A stretch of DNA of 64,000 nucleotides from Actinostola sp. cb2023 (taxonomy: Eukaryota; Cnidaria; Anthozoa; Actiniaria; Actinostolidae), in the NCBI GenBank assembly GCA_033675265.1, contig JAUJYZ010000098.1:1080001-1144000 (forward strand), given 5' to 3'. Within the stretch, counting starts at the first letter, position 1. Each line of letters starts with the position of its first letter. Below the pieces are notes generated by a model. The model saw only the letters and a program-made list of their open reading frames with translations, searched no databases and was not told the DNA's origin. This document shows, piece by piece, positions 1 to 11,900 of the stretch. Both the position numbers and the translations under genes were made by a program.

Positions 1-3000
1 ATAATATAACTTACCCAAAGCTGGTACTACTTGCAGGGGACATACAGATGTCTTCATTGTTTCAGTAACTAATAAACACTGTCATAATACTTACCCAAAG
101 CTGGTACTACTTGCAGGGGACATACAGATGTCTTCATTATTTCAGTAACCAATAAACACTGTCATAATAATATAACTTACCCAAAGCTGGTACTACTTGC
201 AGGGGACATACAGATGTCTTCATTGTTTCAGTAACTAATAAACACTGTCATAATACTTACCCAAAGCTGGTACTACTTGCAGGGGACATACAGATGTCTT
301 CATTGTTTCAGTAACTAATAAACACTGTCATAATACTTACCCAAAGCTGGTACTACTTGCAGGGGACATACAGATGTCTTCATTATTTCAGTAACCAATA
401 AACACTGTCATAATAATATAACTTACCCAAAGCTGGTACTACTTGCAGGGGACATACAGATGTCTTCATTGTTTCAGTAACTAATAAACACTGTCATAAT
501 AATATAACTTACCCAAAGCTGGTACTACTTGCAGGGGACATACAGATGTCTTCATTATTTCAGTAACTAATAAACACTGTCATAATACTTACCCAAAGCT
601 GGTACTACTTGCAGGGGACATACAGATGTCTTCATTGTTTCAGTAACTAATAAACACTGTCATAATAATAATTAACTTACCCAAAGCTGGTACTACTTGC
701 AGGGGACATACAGATGTCTTCATTATTTCAGTAACCAATAAACACTGTCATAATAATATAACTTACCCAAAGCTGGTACTACTTGCAGGGGACATACAGA
801 TGTCTTCATTATTTCAGTAACCAATAAACACTGTCATAATAATATAACTTACCCAAAGCTGGTACTACTTGCAGGGGACATACAGATGTCTTCATTGTTT
901 CAGTAACTAATAAACACTGTCATAATAATATAACTTACCCAAAGCTGGTACTACTTGCAGGGGACATACAGATGTCTTCATTATTTCAGTAACTAATAAA
1001 CACTGTCATAATAATATAACTTACCCAAAGCTGGTACTACTTGCAGGGGACATACAGATGTCTTCATTGTTTCAGTAACTAATAAACACTGTCATAAATA
1101 TATAACTTACCCAAAGCTGGTACTACTTGCAGGGGACATACAGATGTCTTCATTATTTCAGTAACTAATAAACACTGTCATAATAATATAACTTACCCAA
1201 AGCTGGTACTACTTGCAGGGGACATACAGATGTCTTCATTATTTCAGTAACTAATAAACACTGTCATAATAATATAACTTACCCAAAGCTGGTACTACTT
1301 GCAGGGGACATTACAGATGTCTTCATTGTTTCAGTAACTAATAAACACTGTCATAATAATATAACTTACCCAAAGCTGGTACTACTTGCAGGGGACATAC
1401 AGATGTCTTCATTATTTCAGTAACTAATAAACACTGTCATAATAATATAACTTACCCAAAGCTGGTACTACTTGCAGGGGACATACAGATGTCTTCATTA
1501 TTTCAGTAACTAATAAACACTGTCATAATAATATAACTTACCCAAAGCTGGTACTACTTGCAGGGGACATACAGATGTCTTCATTGTTTCAGTAACTAAT
1601 AAACACTGTCATAATACTTACCCAAAGCTGGTACTACTTGCAGGGGACATACAGATGTCTTCATTATTTCAGTAACTAATAAACACTGTCATAATAATAT
1701 AACTTACCCAAAGCTGGTACTACTTGCAGGGGACATACAGATGTCTTCATTATTTCAGTAACCAATAAACACTGTCATAATAATATAACTTACCCAAAGC
1801 TGGTACTACTTGCAGGGACATACAGATGTCTTCATTATTTCAGTAACTAATAAACACTGTCATAATACTTACCCAAAGCTGGTACTACTTGCAGGGGACA
1901 TACAGATGTCTTCATTGTTTCAGTAACTAATAAACACTGTCATAATACTTACCCAAAGCTGGTACTACTTGCAGGGGACATACAGATGTCTTCATTATTT
2001 CAGTAACTAATAAACACTGTCATAATACTTACCCAAAGCTGGTACTACTTGCAGGGGACATACAGATGTCTTCATTGTTTCAGTAACTAATAAACACTGT
2101 CATAATAATATAACTTACCCAAAGCTGGTACTACTTGCAGGGGACATACAGATGTCTTCATTGTTTCAGTAACTAATAAACACTGTCATAATAATATAAC
2201 TTACCCAAAGCTGGTACTACTTGCAGGGGACATACAGATGTCTTCATTATTTCAGTAACTAATAAACACTGTCATAATAATATAACTTACCCAAAGCTGG
2301 TACTACTTGCAGGGGACATACAGATGTCTTCATTGTTTCAGTAACCAATAAACACTGTCATAATAATATAACTTACCCAAAGCTGGTACTACTTGCAGGG
2401 GACATACAGATGTCTTCATTGTTTCAGTAACTAATAAACACTGTCATAATACTTACCCAAAGCTGGTACTACTTGCAGGGGACATACAGATGTCTTCATT
2501 ATTTCAGTAACTAATAAACACTGTCATAATAATATAACTTACCCAAAGCTGGTACTACTTGCAGGGGACATACAGATGTCTTCATTATTTCAGTAACCAA
2601 TAAACACTGTCATAATAATATAACTTACCCAAAGCTGGTACTACTTGCAGGGGACATACAGATGTCTTCATTGTTTCAGTAACTAATAAACACTGTCATA
2701 ATACTTACCCAAAGCTGGTACTACTTGCAGGGGACATACAGATGTCTTCATTGTTTCAGTAACTAATAAACACTGTCATAATACTTACCCAAAGCTGGTA
2801 CTACTTGCAGGGGACATACAGATGTCTTCATTATTTCAGTAACCAATAAACACTGTCATAATAATATAACTTACCCAAAGCTGGTACTACTTGCAGGGGA
2901 CATACAGATGTCTTCATTGTTTCAGTAACTAATAAACACTGTCATAATAATATAACTTACCCAAAGCTGGTACTACTTGCAGGGGACATACAGATGTCTT

Positions 3001-6000
3001 CATTATTTCAGTAACCAATAAACACTGTCATAATAATATAACTTACCCAAAGCTGGTACTACTTGCAGGGGACATACAGATGTCTTCATTATTTCAGTAA
3101 CTAATAAACACTGTGTCATAATACTTACCCAAAGCTGGTACTACTTGCAGGGGACATACAGATGTCTTCATTGTTTCAGTAACCAATAAACACTGTCATA
3201 ATACTTACCCAAAGCTGGTACTACTTGCAGGGGACATACAGATGTCTTCATTATTTCAGTAACCAATAAACACTGTCATAATAATATAACTTACCCAAAG
3301 CTGGTACTACTTGCAGGGACATACAGATGTCTTCATTGTTTCAGTAACTAACTAATAAACACTGTCATAATAATATAACTTACCCAAAGCTGGTACTACT
3401 TGCAGGGGACATACAGATGTCTTCATTATTTCAGTAACCAATAAACACTGTCATAATAATATAACTTACCCAAAGCTGGTACTACTTGCAGGGGACATAC
3501 AGATGTCTTCATTGTTTCAGTAACTAATAAACACTGTCATAATACTTACCCAAAGCTGGTACTACTTGCAGGGGACATACAGATGTCTTCATTGTTTCAG
3601 TAACCAATAAACACTGTCATAATACTTACCCAAAGCTGGTACTACTTGCAGGGGACATACAGATGTCTTCATTGTTTCAGTAACTAATAAACACTGTCAT
3701 AATACTTACCCAAAGCTGGTACTACTTGCAGGGGACATACAGATGTCTTCATTGTTTCAGTAACTAATAAACACTGTCATAATACTTACCCAAAGCTGGT
3801 ACTACTTGCAGGGGACATACAGATGTCTTCATTGTTTCAGTAACTAATAAACACTGTCATAATACTTACCCAAAGCTGGTACTACTTGCAGGGGACATAC
3901 AGATGTCTTCATTGTTTCAGTAACTAATAAACACTGTCATAATACTTACCCAAAGCTGGTACTACTTGCAGGGGACATACAGATGTCTTCATTGTTTCAG
4001 TAACTAATAAACACTGTCATAATACTTACCCAAAGCTGGTACTACTTGCAGGGGACATACAGATGTCTTCATTGTTTCAGTAACTAATAAACACTGTCAT
4101 AATACTTACCCAAAGCTGGTACTACTTGCAGGGGACATACAGATGTCTTCATTGTTTCAGTAACCAATAAACACTGTCATAATATATAACTTACCCAAAG
4201 CTGGTACTACTTGCAGGGGACATACAGATGTCTTCATTGTTTCAGTAACCAATAAACACTGTCATAATAATATAACTTACCCAAAGCTGGTACTACTTGC
4301 AGGGGACATACAGATGGTCTTCATTGTTTCAGTAACTAATAAACACTGTCATAATACTTACCCAAAGCTGGTACTACTTGCAGGGGACATACAGATGTCT
4401 TCATTATTTCAGTAACCAATAAACACTGTCATAATAATATAACTTACCCAAAGCTGGTACTACTTGCAGGGGACATACAGATGTCTTCATTGTTTCAGTA
4501 ACTAATAAACACTGTCATAATACTTACCCAAAGCTGGTACTACTTGCAGGGGACATACAGATGTCTTCATTGTTTCAGTAACTAATAAACACTGTCATAA
4601 TACTTACCCAAAGCTGGTACTACTTGCAGGGGACATACAGATGTCTTCATTATTTCAGTAACCAATAAACACTGTCATAATAATATAACTTACCCAAAGC
4701 TGGTACTACTTGCAGGGGACATACAGATGTCTTCATTGTTTCAGTAACTAATAAACACTGTCATAATAATATAACTTACCCAAAGCTGGTACTACTTGCA
4801 GGGGACATACAGATGTCTTCATTATTTCAGTAACTAATAAACACTGTCATAATACTTACCCAAAGCTGGTACTACTTGCAGGGGACATACAGATGTCTTC
4901 ATTGTTTCAGTAACTAATAAACACTGTCATAATAATATAACTTACCCAAAGCTGGTACTACTTGCAGGGGACATACAGATGTCTTCATTATTTCAGTAAC
5001 CAATAAACACTGTCATAATAATATAACTTACCCAAAGCTGGTACTACTTGCAGGGGACATACAGATGTCTTCATTGTTTCAGTAACCAATAAACACTGTC
5101 ATAATAATATAACTTACCCAAAGCTGGTACTACTTGCAGGGGACATACAGATGTCTTCATTGTTTCAGTAACTAATAAACACTGTCATAATAATATAACT
5201 TACCCAAAGCTGGTACTACTTGCAGGGGACATACAGATGTCTTCATTATTTCAGTAACTAATAAACACTGTCATAATAATATAACTTACCCAAAGCTGGT
5301 ACTACTTGCAGGGGACATACAGATGTCTTCATTGTTTCAGTAACTAATAAACACTGTCATAATACTATATAACCCAAAGCTGGTACTACTTGCAGGGGAC
5401 ATACAGATGTCTTCATTATTTCAGTAACTAATAAACACTGTCATAATAATATAACTTACCCAAAGCTGGTACTACTTGCAGGGGACATACAGATGTCTTC
5501 ATTATTTCAGTAACTAATAAACACTGTCATAATAATATACTTACCCAAAGCTGGTACTACTTGCAGGGGACATACAGATGTCTTCATTGTTTCAGTAACT
5601 AATAAACACTGTCATAATAATATACTTACCCAAAGCTGGTACTACTTGCAGGGGACATACAGATGTCTTCATTATTTCAGTAACTAATAAACACTGTCAT
5701 AATAATATAACTTACCCAAAGCTGGTACTACTTGCAGGGGACATACAGATGTCTTCATTATTTCAGTAACTAATAAACACTGTCATAATAATATAACTTA
5801 CCCAAAGCTGGTACTACTTGCAGGGGACATACAGATGTCTTCATTATTTCAGTAACTAATAAACACTGTCATAATACTTACCCAAAGCTGGTACTACTTG
5901 CAGGGGACATACAGATGTCTTCATTGTTTCAGTAACTAATAAACACTGTCATAATACTTACCCAAAGCTGGTACTACTTGCAGGGGACATACAGATGTCT

Positions 6001-8945
6001 TCATTGTTTCAGTAACTAATAAACACTGTCATAATACTTACCCAAAGCTGGTACTACTTGCAGGGGACATACAGATGTCTTCATTGTTTCAGTAACTAAT
6101 AAACACTGTCATAATAATATAACTTACCCAAAGCTGGTACTACTTGCAGGGGACATACAGATGTCTTCATTGTTTCAGTAACTAATAAACACTGTCATAA
6201 TAATATAACTTACCCAAAGCTGGTACTACTTGCAGGGGACATACAGATGTCTTCATTATTTCAGTAACTAATAAACACTGTCATAATAATATATACTTAC
6301 CCAAAGCTGGTACTACTTGCAGGGGACATACAGATGTCTTCATTGTTTCAGTAACCAATAAACACTGTCATAATAATATAACTTACCCAAAGCTGGTACT
6401 ACTTGCAGGGGACATACAGATGTCTTCATTGTTTCAGTAACTAATAAACACTGTCATAATACTTACCCAAAGCTGGTACTACTTGCAGGGGACATACAGA
6501 TGTCTTCATTATTTCAGTAACTAATAAACACTGTCATAATAATATAACTTACCCAAAGCTGGTACTACTTGCAGGGGACATACAGATGTCTTCATTATTT
6601 CAGTAACTAATAAACACTGTCATAATAATATAACTTACCCAAAGCTGGTACTACTTGCAGGGGACATACAGATGTCTTCATTATTTCAGTAACTAATAAA
6701 CACTGTCATAATACTTACCCAAAGCTGGTACTACTTGCAGGGGACATACAGATGTCTTCATTGTTTCAGTAACTAATAAACACTGTCATAATACTTACCC
6801 AAAGCTGGTACTACTTGCAGGGGACATACAGATGTCTTCATTGTTTCAGTAACTAATAAACACTGTCATAATACTTACCCAAAGCTGGTACTACTTGCAG
6901 GGGACATACAGATGTCTTCATTGTTTCAGTAACTAATAAACACTGTCATAATAATATAACTTACCCAAAGCTGGTACTACTTGCAGGGGACATACAGATG
7001 TCTTCATTTGTTTCAGTAACTAATAAACACTGTCATAATAATATAACTTACCCAAAGCTGGTACTACTTGCAGGGGACATACAGATGTCTTCATTATTTC
7101 AGTAACTAATAAACACTGTCATAATATATAACTTACCCAAAGCTGGTACTACTTGCAGGGGACATACAGATGTCTTCATTGTTTCAGTAACCAATAAACA
7201 CTGTCATAATAATATAACTTACCCAAAGCTGGTACTACTTGCAGGGGACATACAGATGTCTTCATTGTTTCAGTAACTAATAAACACTGTCATAATACTT
7301 ACCCAAAGCTGGTACTACTTGCAGGGGACATACAGATGTCTTCATTATTTCAGTAACTAATAAACACTGTCATAATAAATAACTTACCCAAAGCTGGTAC
7401 TACTTGCAGGGGACATACAGATGTCTTCATTATTTCAGTAACCAATAAACACTGTCATAATAATATACTTACCCAAAGCTGGTACTACTTGCAGGGGACA
7501 TACAGATGTCTTCATTGTTTCAGTAACTAATAAACACTGTCATAATAATACTTACCCAAAGCTGGTACTACTTGCAGGGGACATACAGATGTCTTCATTG
7601 TTTCAGTAACTAATAAACACTGTCATAATACTTACCCAAAGCTGGTACTACTTGCAGGGGACATACAGATGTCTTCATTATTTCAGTAACCAATAAACAC
7701 TGTCATAATAATATAACTTACCCAAAGCTGGTACTACTTGCAGGGGACATACAGATGTCTTCATTGTTTCAGTAACTAATAAACACTGTCATAATAATAT
7801 AACTTACCCAAAGCTGGTACTACTTGCAGGGGACATACAGATGTCTTCATTGTTTCAGTAACTAATAAACACTGTCATAATAATATAACTTACCCAAAGC
7901 TGGTACTACTTGCAGGGGACATACAGATGTCTTCATTGTTTCAGTAACTAATAAACACTGTCATAATACTTACCCAAAGCTGGTACTACTTGCAGGGGAC
8001 ATACAGATGTCTTCATTATTTCAGTAACTAATAAACACTGTCATAATAATATAACTTACCCAAAGCTGGTACTACTTGCAGGGGACATACAGATGTCTTC
8101 ATTATTTCAGTAACCAATAAACACTGTCATAATAATATAACTTACCCAAAGCTGGTACTACTTGCAGGGGACATACAGATGTCTTCATTATTTCAGTAAC
8201 CAATAAACACTGTCATAATAATATAACTTACCCAAAGCTGGTACTACTTGCAGGGGACATACAGATGTCTTCATTGTTTCAGTAACTAATAAACACTGTC
8301 ATAATACTTACCCAAAGCTGGTACTACTGCAGGGGGACATACAGATGTCTTCATTATTTCAGTAACTAATAAACACTGTCATAATAATATAACTTACCCA
8401 AAGCTGGTACTACTTGCAGGGGACATACAGATGTCTTCATTATTTCAGTAACCAATAAACACTGTCATAATAATATAACTTACCCAAAGCTGGTACTACT
8501 TGCAGGGGACATACAGATGTCTTCATTATTTCAGTAACTAATAAACACTGTCATAATAAATAACTTACCCAAAGCTGGTACTACTTGCAGGGGACATACA
8601 GATGTCTTCATTGTTTCAGTAACTAATAAACACTGTCATAATACTTACCCAAAGCTGGTACTACTTGCAGAGGACATACAGATGTCTTCATTATTTCAGT
8701 AACCAATAAACACTGTCATAATAATATAACTTACCCAAAGCTAGTACTACTTGCAGGGGACATACAGATGTCTTCATTATTTCAGTAACCAATAAACACT
8801 GTCATAATAATATAACTTACCCAAAGCTGGCTGGTACTACTTGCAGGGGACATACAGATGTCTTCATTGTTTCAGTAACTAATAAACACTGTCATAATAC
8901 TTACCCAAAGCTGGTACTACTTGCAGGGGACATACAGATGTCTTT
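1..8945 (-). repeat. 80/86-bp tandem array carrying duplicated 5' splice sites (SMARCC intron 19)
   Basis: The array is contiguous, with unit lengths of 80 bp and 86 bp (the longer form has ATATAA added before the CTTACCC block). Length divided by unit gives about 107 copies; I did not count them one by one. Read on the minus (gene sense) strand, each unit contains the last ~40 nt of SMARCC exon 19, then GG|GTAAGT and about 40 nt of intron. Units differ at two recurrent positions (TTGTTTCA/TTATTTCA and AACTAAT/AACCAAT on the plus strand). The array runs off the left edge, so its full size and the next exon (SANT domain expected) are not visible. Confidence 0.97.
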
Positions 8946-8993
8946 GTTCATTCCTTCATCTTTAAACTGCATCATCTGTTGTGAGGCTGAAAT
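8905..8993 (-). CDS. SMARCC: SMARCC exon 19 (post-SWIRM linker), parent of the large array
   Basis: The exon is bounded by CAG|ATTTCAGCC and TTTGG|GTAAGT. It encodes 29 codons plus two bases, beginning [14 protein letters not shown], the linker that follows the SWIRM domain in the family. Only this most promoter-proximal copy has the full exon and a proper acceptor. The array copies keep the sequence from about GACATCTG to the donor and replace the upstream half with intron-derived bases. Confidence 0.93.
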
Positions 8994-11900
8994 CTGCATG
9001 TGATATAATATATTATACCTTTTGTTTAGTGCACTTAGAGGTACTAACTAGCACTACATACCATGCTTTTTGGTGGCTGTAATGGCTGCAATCCTGCAGG
9101 AGTATCTGCCATCACATGGAAGTGTGATGTAGATGGGGGTCCCATTGGTGCTGGGCGGGCATCAGCATCTACTTGGTAGTTGATTAGACCCCACTGCTCC
9201 AGGAATGCATGGATTCTTATAATAGCACACACGTCGCCTGCTAGATTTCTGCGACAGGCTGTAGCTGTTAGGTACTCAGTAGGGTTAAGTCTGTAAGCAT
9301 CAATCATGAAGTTCCTGATGGCAAGGTATCTGTTGAACATATACAGTACAAGTTACTATAATACGTCACTGAAATGATTCTCTGGGTAAGTAATAATGTA
9401 AGTAGGGTGGGTGAATATGTTCTGAACTTAAATGAGATGTCGTTCCATAGATAAGGCCCTGTAACATAAGGCAATATTGGTTTTCTTGCAAGTCGCAATG
9501 CAATGCCAAGTGGGTGTTACACCTTGGAATTCAAAGTTGTGAAAAAGTAGAAAGTTACTCTACTTTTCTTGTAACTTGCAACACAATTTTTCATTGCATA
9601 CTAGTTGCAAAGAGAGATGTTATAGACCGAATGCAAAAATGGCTGCCAATTTATATAACAAATTATTGTTTTGGACTGACTAGCCTCTTGTCCATGATGC
9701 TGCACAAGAGAGATTTCACATGGACACGAGGTTAGTCAGTCCAAAACAATGACTATTTAAATTGGGGAGCCATTTTTGTGTTCAGTCTATACACACATTT
9801 TCTTCTTGTCTTGTAACAGCATTGCATTGCAACTTGGATTACCAATTGCCTCATGCAACAAGGCAATAAGGTTCCAGTGTACTCACATTTCAGGAATTTT
9901 GGACTTGTTCTGGTTATTGAAGAACTCTGGTAAAGCTCTCCTCTCAATGGCATGAATACTACATCAATGGAATTAGAATGGAATTAGTCACTTGGTAATG
10001 TAGTTTATAAAGTAAGCAGAAAGCAGAAATAAAGACTCGGATTTTAGAGACTCAGAAAAAATTGAGTCCCAGATGAGATTTGAATGTAGTATGTGTATAC
10101 CTGGCAAGGTTTAGGATCGCACTTTTCGTGTAGTGTTTTTAGTATTGCGATACAAGCGATACAGCTTTGGTTGTAATGTCCTGCTAACTGCTTTCACAAC
10201 TTATATCGCTGTATTGCTTGTATCGCTCGTATTGCCTGTATTGCTTGTATCGCCTGTATTGCTTGTATCGCCTGTATTGCTTGTATTGCTCGTATCGCCT
10301 GTATTGCTTCTATTGTTCGTATCGCCATATTGTCTGTATTGCTTTCACAACTTTTTCGTTAGTTTCTTCTCCTTTTACAAATTTGCATCAAGTTAAAATA
10401 ATGACCGAGACCACTGCTGCCTCAGTATTTATAGCAAGCGTACACTACAGGCAATACGAGCGATACGAGCAATACAGGCGATACGAGCAATACAGACGAT
10501 ACGAGCACTACAGACGATACGAGCAATACAGGCGATACGAGCACTACAGGCGATACAGCACTACAGCGATACGAGCACTACAGGTGATACGAGCACTACA
10601 GGCGATACGAGCAATACAGACAATACAGCGATACGAGCAATACAGACGATACGAGCACTACAGGCGATACGAGCACTGCACTACAGGCGATACCATCAAT
10701 ACAGGCGATACGAGCACTACAGGCGATACGAGCAATACAGGCGATACGAGCACTACAGGCGATAAGAGCAATACAGGCGATACGAGCAATACAGGCGATA
10801 CGAGCAATACAGGCGATACGAGCAATACAGGCGATACGAGCAATACAGGCGATACGAGCAATACAGGCGATACGAGCAATACAGGCGATACGAGCAATAC
10901 AGGCGATACGAGCAATACAGGCGATACGAGCAATACAGGCGATACGAGCAATACAGGCGATACGAGCAATACAGGCGATACGAGCATACAGGCAATACGA
11001 GCAATACAGGCGATACGAGCAATACAGGCGATACGAGCAATACAGGCGATACGAGCAATACAGGCGATACGAGCAATACAGACGATACGAGCAATACAGG
11101 CGATACGAGCAATACAGGCGATACGAGCAATACAGGCGATACGAGCAATACAGGCACGAGCAATACAGGCGATACGAGCACTACAGCGATACGAGCACTA
11201 CAGGCGATACGAGCAATACAGGCGATACGAGCAATACAGGCGATACGAGCAATACAGCGATACGAGCAATACAGGCGATACGAGCAATACAGATGATACG
11301 AGCAATACAGATGATACGAGCACTACAGCGATACAAGCACTACAGCGATACGAGCACTACAGGCAATACGAGCATTACAGGCGATACGAGCAATACAGGC
11401 GATACGAGCAATACAGCGATACGAGCAATACAGATGATACAGCGATACGAGCACTACAGCGATACGAGCACTACAGGCGATACGAGCACTACAGGCGATA
11501 CGAGCATTACAGGCGATACGAGCAATACAGGCGATACGAGCAATACAGCGATACGAGCAATACAGGCGATACGAGCAATACAGGCGATACGAGCAATACA
11601 GGCGATACGAGCAATACAGATGATACGAGCACTACAGCGATACGAGCACTACAGCGATACGAGCACTACAGCGATACGAGCACTACAGGCAATACGAGCG
11701 ATACAGGCGATACGAGCACTACAGCGATACGAGCAATACAGGCGATACGAGCAATACAGACGATACAAGCATTACAGGCGATACGAGCAATACAGGCGAT
11801 ACGAGCAATACAGGCGATACGAGCACTACAGCGATACGAGCACTACAGGCGATACGAGCACTACAGGCGATACGAGCAATACAGGCGATACGAGCAATAC

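Noticed and set aside
1..8945. CRISPR-like or satellite/centromeric array
   Set aside because: Units are contiguous with no unique spacers, the context is an animal intron, and the unit contains part of the SMARCC exon.
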